Assembly: GCF_003610695.1 (NCBI RefSeq)
Contig: NZ_RAQH01000003.1
Span: 124,001-188,000 of the forward strand
Length of the DNA: 64,000 nt
Reading direction: 5' to 3'
Source of the DNA: Epilithonimonas arachidiradicis
Lineage (GTDB): Bacteria; Bacteroidota; Bacteroidia; Flavobacteriales; Weeksellaceae
The translations under genes and the position numbers were made by a program. Below the pieces are notes generated by a model that was given only the letters and a program-made list of their open reading frames with translations, ran no database searches and had not been told where the DNA came from. Of the stretch, positions 34,538 to 43,258 are shown piece by piece (position 1 is the stretch's first letter; each line of letters begins with the position of its first letter).

Positions 34538-35285
34538 AAAATTCTGAAAGATTAATGGTGAGATGTGCTGTGAAAATACCATTGCTGATATTTTTGCTGA
34601 GTTTGTAATGATTCTTGTAAATCAATTTCAAACGCTGGTCAAAAGATTTGCTTCCGAATCCACTGTTTTCCTTTTGCAACGGCGTTTTCTCTGAAATTTT
34701 ATTCGAAACTTTCATTTCAAATGTTCCGTCATCCAAAACTAAATTAACGGAAATAAAAGAATCCTGGGCCAGAAAATCTGTGTGTTTAAAAGCGTTTTCA
34801 ATCAAATCAACAGAAATCAGCGGTGCAAAAACTTTCTCCTGATAAACAGGATCTTCTTTGTTGATTTTGGTCTTAATTCTGAAATCGAACAAAGGATTGA
34901 TTTTGATTTTGTTGATTTCGATGAGATTCATTGCAAAATCCAGTTCTTCTTTTGGACTGACAAATTTGTTGCCGCTTTCGTAGAGAATGTAATCCAGAAT
35001 ATTTGCTAATTTGTCTAATGAAATATAGGTCTGATAAGCGTGAGACTGAACCGAATTCAGGATGTTTTTGAAAAGATGCGGATTGAGCTTGGTCTCAATC
35101 TGCTCCAGTCTTACATTGTCCAATTTGCTTTCCAGCGTTTTGAAATTGTCTTCGAGGAGCTTATTTTTTGCCTTCACGGATTTATATTTTCCCAAGAGAA
35201 AAAAACTCAGAACCAACAGGAAAAAAATAACAAAAATCCCACCAAATAAAAGATAATCGGGTAGAAGAAGATTTTTGCCGTTCAT
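34509..35285 (-). CDS. LytS-like sensor histidine kinase
   Basis: A 258-residue kinase with a single membrane helix (about 11-31), a coiled-coil segment (about 34-62), the His_kinase motif with phospho-acceptor His70 in TKLNPHLFKNILNSVQSHAY, and a degenerate HATPase domain (VDLIENAFKHT, GFGSKSFDQRLKLIY). There is no recognisable extracellular sensor domain, so it likely senses membrane or cytoplasmic signals. Its partner is the overlapping LytTR regulator. Targets unknown. Confidence 0.92.
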   Translation of the reverse strand: MNGKNLLLPDYLLFGGIFVIFFLLVLSFFLLGKYKSVKAKNKLLEDNFKTLESKLDNVRLEQIETKLNPHLFKNILNSVQSHAYQTYISLDKLANILDYILYESGNKFVSPKEELDFAMNLIEINKIKINPLFDFRIKTKINKEDPVYQEKVFAPLISVDLIENAFKHTDFLAQDSFISVNLVLDDGTFEMKVSNKISEKTPLQKENSGFGSKSFDQRLKLIYKNHYKLSKNISNGIFTAHLTINLSEFYDKVRYSGR

Positions 35286-35288
35286 CGT

Positions 35289-35660
35289 TTATTTTAACTT
35301 TTTAAGACCGATAAATTCTGCTTTTTCCTTGCATTTGGAATAATGGATTTCATAGGTCGGATTGTCTTTAGGATAATTTAAGATATATTCCGGGCAAGGT
35401 TTTTTCTGAGCATTGCTTTTGTCGAAATCGATTTTACCTTTGGATATGATATCGTCTTTCAGGAATTTTTCAGAGATTTTATTCGTTTCCATTTCTTTTT
35501 TGAATTGGTCAGAATAAGAAAAATCTTTGGTCAAAGTTTCCGCAATCACTCTGTCATTGGGAAAATACGAACAGCTTGCCCCTTTCTGATTGAGGACAAA
35601 GAAAACGATTAATAATCCCGGAACCAGTCCGATAAAATAGAATTTAAGTTTTTTGAGCAT
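35289..35660 (-). CDS. Small membrane-anchored DUF4258-like protein
   Basis: A 123-residue protein with one N-terminal helix (about 7-24), then a soluble domain with SCSYFPNDRVIAETL and a C-terminal HYSKCKEKA. This matches flavobacterial proteins labelled DUF4258 that lie next to alanine dehydrogenase genes, as here (nine bases downstream of its stop). It is followed by the kinase gene after three bases. Function unknown; co-transcription with ald and the two-component pair is likely. Confidence 0.7.
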   Translation of the reverse strand: MLKKLKFYFIGLVPGLLIVFFVLNQKGASCSYFPNDRVIAETLTKDFSYSDQFKKEMETNKISEKFLKDDIISKGKIDFDKSNAQKKPCPEYILNYPKDNPTYEIHYSKCKEKAEFIGLKKLK

Positions 35661-35669
35661 GGTTTGATT

Positions 35670-36866
35670 TTAGAAAATCAGCAGATTGATGTCGTGGTAA
35701 GGAAGGTCGAACTTATTGCAAATCAGTAGCTTGGTATGTCGGCCTTTGTACATATACAAGGATTGCTTGATTTCGTTTTTGTGAACCAACATATTTTCGA
35801 AACCGCCTTCTTCATCATAGCCTAATAGGTAACTTAAGAAAAAATTACTCACAGCTTTGGTCGTCGTTCTTGGCATTTTTGACGTCAGGTTCGGCAATCC
35901 GCAATGGATAACACCGTGCTTGATAATGAATGGTTTTTCCGTAGAGGTCAGTTCCGATGTTTCGATAACTTTTCCGTTATCTATGGTAATATCAATGATG
36001 ACACTTCCTTTTTTCATTTTCATCACCATATCTTCCGTTACGATTGGCGACAGGTTAAGTCTTGGCAAAGCACCGATAACAACATCAGCACGTCTGAGAG
36101 ATTTGGTCAGTTCTTTTGGATCGATAATGGAAGTCGGAACGCGGCTGTCCACCAACGTGTGAAGTCTTCGTAATTTTGACAAGGAATTATCGAAAACCTT
36201 GACACTCGCACCCAATCCAATTGCTGCTTTTGTTGCAAATTCGCCCACAATTCCGGCACCCAAAATCACCACTTCAGTCGGACGAACGCCTGTGATACCA
36301 CCAAGCATCAAACCGTTGGACATCGCCAATAATTCTGATGCGTAAAGAATTGAAACACTTCCGGCAATCTCACCAATTAATCTTACCAATGAAAGCTGTT
36401 TGTACTCATCCATAATGAATTCAAACGCAATCGCATTGACTTTTTTTGTTGCCAGTTTAATGAAATAATTTTTGTCTCTCAGGTTAATTTGCAACGCAGA
36501 AATCAAATAGGTCATCGGTCGCAGATATTCGATTTCTTCTTCCGTTGGTGGATTGATTTTAAGCACCAGATCCTGCGAAAAAGCGACTTTTGGATCATTG
36601 GTAATTTCTGCTCCTGCTTCTGAATAAAGCAAATCTGAGAAATGGGAACCTTCGCCGGCACCACTTTCTATAATCACTTTGTGACCGTTATTGACCAATA
36701 TCTGAACAGCATCAGGAATCAGACAGGTTCTTTTTTCGCTCAGGCAAGTTTCCTTGGGAACACCGATGCTGAAGGTTTTTCCTTTTTTGACCACTTCCAG
36801 TTTTTCTTCCTTCGGAATCAGTTCTTCTTCGGAAAAAGGCGTAAATATGGTTGATGTGCTGCTCAT
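35670..36866 (-). CDS. ald: Alanine dehydrogenase
   Basis: A 398-residue NAD-dependent enzyme interconverting alanine and pyruvate plus ammonia. The AlaDH/PNT N-terminal domain begins FSIGVPKETCLSEKRTCLIP (about 32-51), and the NAD fold shows ILGAGIVGEFATKAAIGLGASVKVFD. VIIDITIDNG and the IKHGVIHCGLPNLTSKMPRT stretch are typical of the flavobacterial form. A transhydrogenase alpha subunit was considered but no beta subunit or membrane part is near. It heads a minus-strand run with the DUF4258-like gene and the two-component pair. Confidence 0.88.
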   Translation of the reverse strand: MSSTSTIFTPFSEEELIPKEEKLEVVKKGKTFSIGVPKETCLSEKRTCLIPDAVQILVNNGHKVIIESGAGEGSHFSDLLYSEAGAEITNDPKVAFSQDLVLKINPPTEEEIEYLRPMTYLISALQINLRDKNYFIKLATKKVNAIAFEFIMDEYKQLSLVRLIGEIAGSVSILYASELLAMSNGLMLGGITGVRPTEVVILGAGIVGEFATKAAIGLGASVKVFDNSLSKLRRLHTLVDSRVPTSIIDPKELTKSLRRADVVIGALPRLNLSPIVTEDMVMKMKKGSVIIDITIDNGKVIETSELTSTEKPFIIKHGVIHCGLPNLTSKMPRTTTKAVSNFFLSYLLGYDEEGGFENMLVHKNEIKQSLYMYKGRHTKLLICNKFDLPYHDINLLIF

Positions 36867-36925
36867 AAAATCAAAACATTATAATCAAAAACATTAGGCA
36901 AAGATAAAACAAATTACAGTATCTG

Positions 36926-37333
36926 TTAATTAAATTCGATTTCTCTTCCGGATTCGGTATTTTCTATAGTCATTTCGTGAAAATCGTAACCTTCCAGCTC
37001 ATCCATATAGATTTCCGGCCATTCGATAATAGAAAGAAAACCGTTGTCCAGATATTCCTCAATCCCGAAATCATAGGCTTCGGTTACATTTTTCAGTCGG
37101 TACAAATCGAAATGATAAACTTTTCCTTTTAGCGTGTCATATTCGTTGACAATAGAGTAGGTTGGCGACGAAATCTCATCATCGCTCCCAAATTCTTTCA
37201 GTAAGTATTGAGTAAAAGTCGTTTTTCCAGCGCCAAGATTGCCTCTAAGCAAAAGAATGTTATGGTGAAGATTCGGAATGATTTGAATGACAACGTCTTT
37301 CCATTCTTCGAGCTGATGGATTGTAAACTGCAT
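36926..37333 (-). CDS. tsaE: tRNA threonylcarbamoyladenosine biosynthesis ATPase TsaE
   Basis: About 135 residues. The P-loop GNLGAGKTT (about 31-39) with FTQYLL, SPTYSIVNEY and VYHFDLYRL identifies TsaE, the ATPase needed for the t6A37 modification of tRNAs reading ANN codons. I prefer ATG 37333 to a GTG at 37348 because a -7 box TATTTTTG covers 37355-37348, which would place the GTG before the transcription start. The gene lies just upstream of ald. Confidence 0.93.
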   Translation of the reverse strand: MQFTIHQLEEWKDVVIQIIPNLHHNILLLRGNLGAGKTTFTQYLLKEFGSDDEISSPTYSIVNEYDTLKGKVYHFDLYRLKNVTEAYDFGIEEYLDNGFLSIIEWPEIYMDELEGYDFHEMTIENTESGREIEFN

Positions 37334-37347
37334 CTGTAAATTTTTCA

Positions 37348-37355
37348 CAAAAATA
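37348..37355 (-). promoter_or_regulatory. Candidate -7 box for tsaE
   Basis: The minus strand reads TATTTTTG. The implied start site lies about eight bases before the ATG at 37333. Confidence 0.45.
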
Positions 37356-37453
37356 AGATTTGAGAACTGAATTATTAAATGTTTTTTTAAGTGTAATTAA
37401 TCAACTTATATTAACTTTACCACTTCAATTTTTCCCCAAAATTTTACACAAGA

Positions 37454-39379
37454 TTGATTACTAAAGAAACCATAGACAAGATATTTTCTACCATCCGGGT
37501 AGAAGAGATTGTTGGCGAATATGTTCAGTTGAAAAGAGCAGGCTCTAACTTTAAGGGTCTGAGTCCTTTTCACGAGGAAAAATCGCCAAGTTTTGTGGTT
37601 TCTCCAAGTAAACAGATCTGGAAAGATTTCTCGACCGGGAAAGGCGGAACTGCCATTTCTTTCCTAATGGAAATTGAAAATTTCACTTATCCCGAAGCGC
37701 TTCGCCACGCTGCAAAAAAGTACGGAATTGAGATAGAGGAAAACGTCCGGGAATATTCCGAAGAAGAAAAACAATCTCAGACAGAGCGCGATCTGCTTTA
37801 CAAAATTCACGAAGTTGCCAATGATTTTTTCCAGCAGCAGCTTTGGGAATCGGAAGAAGGTAAGATGATTGGGTTTTCTTATTTCAAAGAAAGAGAACTT
37901 CGGGATGATATTATTAAGAAATTTCAGCTGGGATATTCGCCCGAAAAGAAAAATGCATTTACGGAATTCGCGCTTGAAAAAGCATATTCAAAAGAAATAT
38001 TAGAAAAATCTGGCTTATCCATTTTTCCGGAAAATACACCTTCAGGAATTGACAGATTCCGTGACAGGGTTATTTTTCCGATTCATAGTTTTTCGGGAAG
38101 AGTGCTTGGATTTGGAGCAAGGATTCTCAAGAATAATGTCAAAACGGCGAAATATCTCAATTCTCCTGAAACCGAAATCTATCATAAGTCCAATGTTCTT
38201 TATGGGCTGAATCAAAGCAAGCAATCCATTTCCAGGAAGAATCTTTGCCTTTTGGTGGAAGGTTATATGGATGTTGTGTCGCTGCATCAATCCGGAATCG
38301 AGAATGTTGTGGCGAGTTCCGGGACTTCTTTGACAACCGAACAGATCAAACTCATCAAAAGATTAACGGAAAACGTCACGATTCTTTTTGATGGTGATAA
38401 TGCAGGAATCAAAGCCAGTTTCCGAAGCATCGATATGTTGTTGTCTGAAGGAATGAATATCCGCGTTCTTCTTTTCCCGGACGGAGACGATCCCGATTCT
38501 TTTGCCAGAAAACATCCACAGGAATTTGTTGAGAATTTTATTGACAAAGAAGCGAAAGATTTTATCGACTTCAAAGCAGAGATTTTACTCAAAGATGCCG
38601 GAAATGATCCAATCAGAAAAGCTGAATCAATCCGTGATATCGTAAAATCGGTTGCCTTTGTTCAAAATGCGTTAAAGCGTGAAGTTTATCTGAAAGAAGT
38701 CTCGAGTAAATTCGGGTTGAGCGAGCAGAGTTTATTCAATGAACTTCAGATTCAGACGAATGTAACACAGCAGCAGGAATCAAAACCTAGATTTGAAGAA
38801 AAAAAAGCAACGCCAAAACTAGAAATCGTTCAGGAAGCTGGTTTCTCTGTTAACCCATTGTTGGTTCAGGAAGAAAAGCTGGTAGATCTGATGTTGAAAT
38901 ACGGCGACTTTGTTCTTGATAGAAAAGATGCTGAAGGTAATGATTATAAAATCACGGTTATCGAAGAAATCCTCAATCACCTGGACGAAGACGATTGCGA
39001 AATCCAATTGGATATCAATAAAAAAATCGTTTCCGAAATCAAAGAAGGCATTCTCCAGAACGAATTACGATCAGGTAACTTTTTCTTCGATTTTATGGAT
39101 GAAGAAGTTTCCGGAAAATTGGCCAACGCACTGATAGAAAACTATCACACAAGTAACTGGAACAAGTATAATATCTATTTCAGTTCAGAGGAAGAAGTGG
39201 TTCCTAAGTTAGTTTCCGATATCGTGTTAAGACATAAAAGAGAATATATTGTCAAATTAATTAATGATCTCAAAAAGTCTCTTAGTAATGAAGATGATAA
39301 TACAGAGATTTATCAAAAAATAATTCTTCTGACACAACTCAAAAACAAATTGGACAGCGAATTATTTCGTATTTTGTGA
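37454..39379 (+). CDS. dnaG: DNA primase (DnaG) with degenerate zinc ribbon
   Basis: A 641-residue primase that makes RNA primers at the replication fork. The TOPRIM core is intact (LLVEGYMDVVSLHQSG near 265 and ILFDGDNAG near 312). The N-terminal zinc ribbon is unusual: the expected CPFH is SPFH (Ser37, His40 kept) and the HCFGCG turn is KDFSTG, so three of four metal ligands are lost. The fold lengths are kept, hence this is not a frameshift. Start is a TTG at 37454, because conserved sequence begins MITKETIDKIFS. The C-terminal helicase-interaction region is present. Confidence 0.95.
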   Translation: MITKETIDKIFSTIRVEEIVGEYVQLKRAGSNFKGLSPFHEEKSPSFVVSPSKQIWKDFSTGKGGTAISFLMEIENFTYPEALRHAAKKYGIEIEENVREYSEEEKQSQTERDLLYKIHEVANDFFQQQLWESEEGKMIGFSYFKERELRDDIIKKFQLGYSPEKKNAFTEFALEKAYSKEILEKSGLSIFPENTPSGIDRFRDRVIFPIHSFSGRVLGFGARILKNNVKTAKYLNSPETEIYHKSNVLYGLNQSKQSISRKNLCLLVEGYMDVVSLHQSGIENVVASSGTSLTTEQIKLIKRLTENVTILFDGDNAGIKASFRSIDMLLSEGMNIRVLLFPDGDDPDSFARKHPQEFVENFIDKEAKDFIDFKAEILLKDAGNDPIRKAESIRDIVKSVAFVQNALKREVYLKEVSSKFGLSEQSLFNELQIQTNVTQQQESKPRFEEKKATPKLEIVQEAGFSVNPLLVQEEKLVDLMLKYGDFVLDRKDAEGNDYKITVIEEILNHLDEDDCEIQLDINKKIVSEIKEGILQNELRSGNFFFDFMDEEVSGKLANALIENYHTSNWNKYNIYFSSEEEVVPKLVSDIVLRHKREYIVKLINDLKKSLSNEDDNTEIYQKIILLTQLKNKLDSELFRIL

Positions 39380-39451
39380 CAGAATGACTTACTTTAGCAA
39401 AGGAATAGAAATTGCAAACTCAAACAAGATTTAAAAATAACCAAATATAAT

Positions 39452-40132
39452 ATGGACATTAAAAAAGAATTCAGAGATTTCTCAGTTAAGCATATGGGAA
39501 ACAACGGTTTGGTAACCGATCAATATATGGGAATGTTCAACCCGACCAATCTGACACCTTATATTATGGAGGAAAGAAGAATGAACGTTGCACAGATGGA
39601 CGTTTTTTCCAGATTGATGATGGACAGGATTATTTTCCTTGGAACAGGGATAGATGATCAGGTAGCGAATATCGTAACAGCGCAGTTGTTGTTCCTGGAA
39701 AGTTCAGATCCTAGCAAAGATATTCAGATCTATATCAACTCTCCTGGTGGTAGCGTTTATGCAGGTTTGGGGATCTATGATACGATGCAGATCATCAAGC
39801 CGGACGTAGCAACAATCTGTACCGGGATGGCAGCATCTATGGGCGCCGTGCTTTTGGTGGCAGGTGAAAAAGGAAAACGTTCTGCCTTGAAGCATTCCAG
39901 AGTAATGATTCACCAGCCAAGCGGCGGTGCACAAGGTGTAGCTTCTGATATGGAGATCAACCTGAGAGAGATGCTGAAACTGAAAAAAGAATTATACGAC
40001 ATCATTTCCAACCATTCCGGTCAAACTTACGAATGGGTAGAAAAAGCGTCTGACAGAGATTATTGGATGACATCAGAAGAAGCGAAAAGCTTCGGAATGG
40101 TGGACGAGGTTCTCGAGAGAAAAGCAAAATAA
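39452..40132 (+). CDS. clpP: ATP-dependent Clp protease proteolytic subunit (ClpP)
   Basis: A 226-residue serine peptidase with catalytic triad Ser129 (GMAASMGA), His154 (MIHQPSGGAQG) and Asp203 (DRDYWM), with the spacing 129/154/203 matching E. coli ClpP. It forms the tetradecameric chamber of ClpXP/ClpAP for protein quality control. The N-terminal ~30 residues are longer than in E. coli and resemble a flavobacterial propeptide. It starts 72 bases after dnaG and is closed by a terminator. Confidence 0.98.
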   Translation: MDIKKEFRDFSVKHMGNNGLVTDQYMGMFNPTNLTPYIMEERRMNVAQMDVFSRLMMDRIIFLGTGIDDQVANIVTAQLLFLESSDPSKDIQIYINSPGGSVYAGLGIYDTMQIIKPDVATICTGMAASMGAVLLVAGEKGKRSALKHSRVMIHQPSGGAQGVASDMEINLREMLKLKKELYDIISNHSGQTYEWVEKASDRDYWMTSEEAKSFGMVDEVLERKAK

Positions 40133-40136
40133 TAAC

Positions 40137-40164
40137 AAAACCTGATTCATTTGAGTCAGGTTTT
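40137..40164 (+). terminator. Intrinsic terminator after clpP
   Basis: AAAACCTGATTCA (40137-40149) pairs with TGAGTCAGGTTTT (40152-40164) with one G-U pair, followed by a T-rich tail. Confidence 0.75.
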
Positions 40165-40221
40165 GTTATTGACCCAAATTCTCCAACTCTATAACTTTCC
40201 AACTCACTAGCTCAATAATTT

Positions 40222-40342
40222 GGGCGCCTTTATCCGCCCTCCGTTCCCGCTTTTTTCTGCCATTGCGAAAGAAGTGAAGTAATCTGTAGAACTTTTGTAT
40301 AATCGCAATAACAGAAAAAGAGCTCCACTCAGGTCGGGGCGC
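40222..40342. repeat. Family 2 structured element, copy 2 (121 bp)
   Basis: Starts GGGCGCCTTTATCCGCCCT and ends AGGTCGGGGCGC, so GCGCC pairs with GGCGC where copies 1 and 3 have GCAGC/GCTGC. The inner stem is CTTTTTTCTGCCATTGCGA with TCGCAATAACAGAAAAAG. It fills most of the 372-base gap after clpP. Confidence 0.75.
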
Positions 40343-40477
40343 GCTTCGCAAGTAGAGGCTTTGTCATTTGTTTTTAGATTGTTAATGGAATTGAGAATAA
40401 TAGATTAGACTCATTACAGAATACATTCTACAATATACATTTTACAAAAATAATTTTGCAGAAAATCTCAATTTTAC

Positions 40478-40485
40478 TACTTTTG
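40478..40485 (+). promoter_or_regulatory. Promoter for the small lipoprotein at 40505
   Basis: TACTTTTG with TTG at 40456-40458 (19-base spacing) matches the TTG / TAnnTTTG pattern. The start codon is 19 bases downstream. Confidence 0.6.
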
Positions 40486-40504
40486 ACACGTTAAATAATA
40501 AAAA

Positions 40505-40759
40505 ATGAAAAAATCTGTAATATTGTTGGCTTCTGCGATCTTAGTTGTTTCTTGTGATCTTCCTGCTGGTGGGAACAAAGGACGTCTTAAAAAAGAAGGC
40601 GAAGTAGTAAGATATGATGACCCCAATGCGCCGCACGGAACTTATAAGCCAACTGAAGATTCTACAAAAGTAATACCTCACGTTGTAGCGGATTCTGCAA
40701 AAACGGCTGCACCTGCTGCTAAACCAGAGTTAGAAGCGCCACGTCAGGCTGAACACTAA
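40505..40759 (+). CDS. Small lipoprotein of unknown function
   Basis: An 84-residue protein with lipobox VVSC (Cys17) followed by a low-complexity polar tail rich in Lys, Pro, Ala and Glu (KKEGEVVRYDDPNAPHGTYK, then an Ala/Pro-rich end). No family recognised. It has its own promoter and terminator, so it is a single-gene unit. Confidence 0.75.
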   Translation: MKKSVILLASAILVVSCDLPAGGNKGRLKKEGEVVRYDDPNAPHGTYKPTEDSTKVIPHVVADSAKTAAPAAKPELEAPRQAEH

Positions 40760-40787
40760 TCAGAATTTTATAAAAATATTATAACAA

Positions 40788-40820
40788 AAGATGTCTTGCA
40801 ATTGCAGGACATTTTTTATT
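40788..40820 (+). terminator. Intrinsic terminator
   Basis: ATGTCTTGCAA and TTGCAGGACAT (around 40791-40812) form a stem with one G-U pair, followed by TTTTTTATTTTT. Confidence 0.75.
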
Positions 40821-40897
40821 TTTACGAACCTTACTTTTTCATTTTGGACAAAGTTTAAAATCATTTATCAATCATCATTTATCATTAATAAAATAAA

Positions 40898-42280
40898 ATG
40901 AGTAATACACAAAATTACATCCAAGAAAACAAACAACGTTTTCTTGATGAATTATTTGATATCCTTAGAATAGCTTCTATCAGTGCGGATCCGGCTTACA
41001 AATCAGAAGTCCTGAAATGCGCAGATGAAGTGGCTAGACATCTCAAGGTTGCCGGAGCTGACAATGTAGAAATCCTTGAAACCAAAGGTTACCCCATCGT
41101 TTTCGGGGAGAAAATCATTGATGCTAATTTACCGACTGTTTTGGTTTACGGCCATTATGACGTTCAGCCAGCTGATCCTTTGGAGTTATGGACAAGCGAT
41201 CCTTTTGAACCGGTTGTTAAAACAACAGAACTGCATCCGGAAGGTGCGATTTTCGCAAGAGGTTCTGCGGATGATAAAGGGCAATTCTTTATGCATGTCA
41301 AAGCTTTCGAAGCAATGATGAAAACTGATTCTTTGCCTTGTAATGTCAAGTTTTTGATTGAAGGAGAAGAGGAAGTTGGTTCTGCAAGTTTGGCAGATTT
41401 CCTTGAAGAGAATAAAGAAAAATTAAGCTGCGATGTGATTTTGATTTCCGATACGCATATTTATTCTAACGAACAACCTACGGTTACAACAGGTTTACGT
41501 GGATTGAGTTATGTTGAAGTTGAAGTAGAAGGGCCGAATCGTGATTTACATTCCGGACTCTATGGCGGTGCAGTTCCCAATCCAATCAATGTTTTGTCGA
41601 AAATGATAGGCGATTTAATTGATGACAAAGGACACATCACAATCGATGGTTTTTATGATAATGTTCTGATTGTTTCCGACGAAGATAGAAAGGAAATGAA
41701 CAAACTAAAGGACGATCCGGAAGCTTATAAAAAATCTATCAATCTGAATGATATCCAGGGTGAAGAAGGTTACACGACTTTGGAAAGAGCTTCTATCAGA
41801 CCAACTTTGGACGTGAACGGAATTTGGGGCGGTTACACTGGTGAAGGCGCGAAAACAGTGATTGCTTCTAAAGCTTTTGCTAAAATCTCAATGAGACTAG
41901 TTCCCAATCAAACGCCTGAAGAAATTACCGAAAAATTCACAAAGTATTTTGAGAAAATTGCTCCGAAAAGTGTAAAAGTAAAAGTGACACCACATCACGG
42001 TGGAATGCCTTATGTTTTGGAAAGTAACACCAAAGAATTCCTTGCCGCTAAAAAAGCAATGGAAAAAGCTTTCGGAAAAGAAGTTTTACCATACAGAAGT
42101 GGTGGAAGTATCCCAATTACTTCTTTGTTTGAGAAAGTTCTTGGCGCTAAATCTGTTTTAATGGGATTCGGTTTGGATTCAGATGCGATTCATTCTCCAA
42201 ACGAACATTACGGATTGTATAACTATTATAAAGGTATTGAAAGTATCCCTTATTTCTTTGAATTTTACGCAAAAGGATAA
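40898..42280 (+). CDS. M20-family dipeptidase
   Basis: A 460-residue zinc peptidase (M20, CNDP-like). Metal ligand stretches are visible: LVYGHYDVQP (His and the first bridging region), ARGSADDKGQ with the bridging Asp, IEGEEEVGS (general base Glu and ligand Glu), ISDTHIYSNEQPTVTTGLRG and, near the end, SIPITSLFEKVLG...HSPNEHYGL with the last His. It should cleave dipeptides in the cytoplasm. It is followed by a small hairpin terminator and an SDR gene 54 bases downstream. Confidence 0.93.
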   Translation: MSNTQNYIQENKQRFLDELFDILRIASISADPAYKSEVLKCADEVARHLKVAGADNVEILETKGYPIVFGEKIIDANLPTVLVYGHYDVQPADPLELWTSDPFEPVVKTTELHPEGAIFARGSADDKGQFFMHVKAFEAMMKTDSLPCNVKFLIEGEEEVGSASLADFLEENKEKLSCDVILISDTHIYSNEQPTVTTGLRGLSYVEVEVEGPNRDLHSGLYGGAVPNPINVLSKMIGDLIDDKGHITIDGFYDNVLIVSDEDRKEMNKLKDDPEAYKKSINLNDIQGEEGYTTLERASIRPTLDVNGIWGGYTGEGAKTVIASKAFAKISMRLVPNQTPEEITEKFTKYFEKIAPKSVKVKVTPHHGGMPYVLESNTKEFLAAKKAMEKAFGKEVLPYRSGGSIPITSLFEKVLGAKSVLMGFGLDSDAIHSPNEHYGLYNYYKGIESIPYFFEFYAKG

Positions 42281-42286
42281 AAATGT

Positions 42287-42312
42287 AAAGACAGTTTAGG
42301 CTGTCTTTTTTA
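42287..42312 (+). terminator. Intrinsic terminator after dipeptidase
   Basis: AAAGACAG (42287-42294) pairs with CTGTCTTT (42301-42308), followed by Ts. Confidence 0.7.
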
Positions 42313-42334
42313 TTAATATTAAATCAAAAAAATT

Positions 42335-43036
42335 ATGTCAAAAGTTATTTATATCACAGGCGGAACCAAGGGAATAGGTTTCGGAATTGCAGAAGTATTA
42401 TTGAAGAACGGTCACAAAGTGGCTATTAGTGGAAGAAAGCAGGAAGATGTGGACAAAGCTGTTTCTGAACTTAAAGTAATTTCTGAAAGTGTTTTCGGAG
42501 TGAGTTCTGATGTCAGAAATTTCGAGGATGAGGAATCGGCTGTTCAAAAGATTGTTCAGAATTTCGGAAGCTTGGATGTTGTGATTGCCAATGCCGGTTT
42601 GGGAATTTTCAAACCAGTGGATGAATTAACAATAGAAGACTGGAACGCAATGCAGGAAACCAATTTAACAGGTTGTTTCTATACATTGAAAGCTTCTGTT
42701 GAAGAACTGAAAAAATCTCAAGGTTATTACATTACGATTGCAAGTCTTGCTGGAACTAATTTCTTTGAAAATGGAGCAGGTTATAATGCTTCGAAATTTG
42801 GAGTTGTTGGTTTTACACAGGCTGCGATGATTGACCTTAGAAAATTTAATATCAAAGTTTCAACCATAATGCCAGGTTCAGTCGCGACTTATTTCAATGG
42901 AAATGTTCCATCAGAAAAAGATGAATGGAAAATCCAGCCGGAAGATATGGGGAATCTGGTTCTTGATATGCTGAATATGAATCCACGTGTTTTGCCAAGT
43001 AAAATAGAATTCAGAGCAAGTCAGGTGAAGAAATAA
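42335..43036 (+). CDS. SDR family oxidoreductase
   Basis: A 233-residue short-chain dehydrogenase: NAD(P) loop TGGTKGIG (8-15), NAGLG (about 88-92), catalytic YNASK (about 150-154) with upstream Ser in IASLAG. Arg33-Lys suggests NADP preference. The substrate is unknown. It is 54 bases after the dipeptidase and is separated from it by a terminator. Confidence 0.9.
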   Translation: MSKVIYITGGTKGIGFGIAEVLLKNGHKVAISGRKQEDVDKAVSELKVISESVFGVSSDVRNFEDEESAVQKIVQNFGSLDVVIANAGLGIFKPVDELTIEDWNAMQETNLTGCFYTLKASVEELKKSQGYYITIASLAGTNFFENGAGYNASKFGVVGFTQAAMIDLRKFNIKVSTIMPGSVATYFNGNVPSEKDEWKIQPEDMGNLVLDMLNMNPRVLPSKIEFRASQVKK

Positions 43037-43194
43037 AAATATTGATTTTTTTGAAAATTCGATAATTTGACCCAGATATTTGTTAAGTCTAAATTCTGCA
43101 AAATTGGCTTCAAATAAATAAAATTATTTATAAAGAATCTAAATACCCTTGTATTAAAGAGGTTTTCGATGTTATTTAATAAATAACAATAAAT

Positions 43195-43206
43195 TATGCA
43201 TGCATA
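43195..43206. promoter_or_regulatory. 12-bp palindrome upstream of etfB (candidate operator)
   Basis: TATGCATGCATA is a perfect palindrome located 53 bases before the etfB ATG, next to an A+T-rich promoter region. It has the form of a TetR-family operator. I see no other copy in the window. Confidence 0.45.
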
Positions 43207-43258
43207 GTATTTTTTATATATATTAGCACAGTTAGTAAAATAAAAACATCATCTTAAA

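Noticed and set aside
40222-40342. Family 2 element as a riboswitch
   Set aside because: The copies lie at gene 3' ends, about 30-370 bases from the nearest downstream start, with no shared downstream function, so a cis-regulatory leader role is unlikely.
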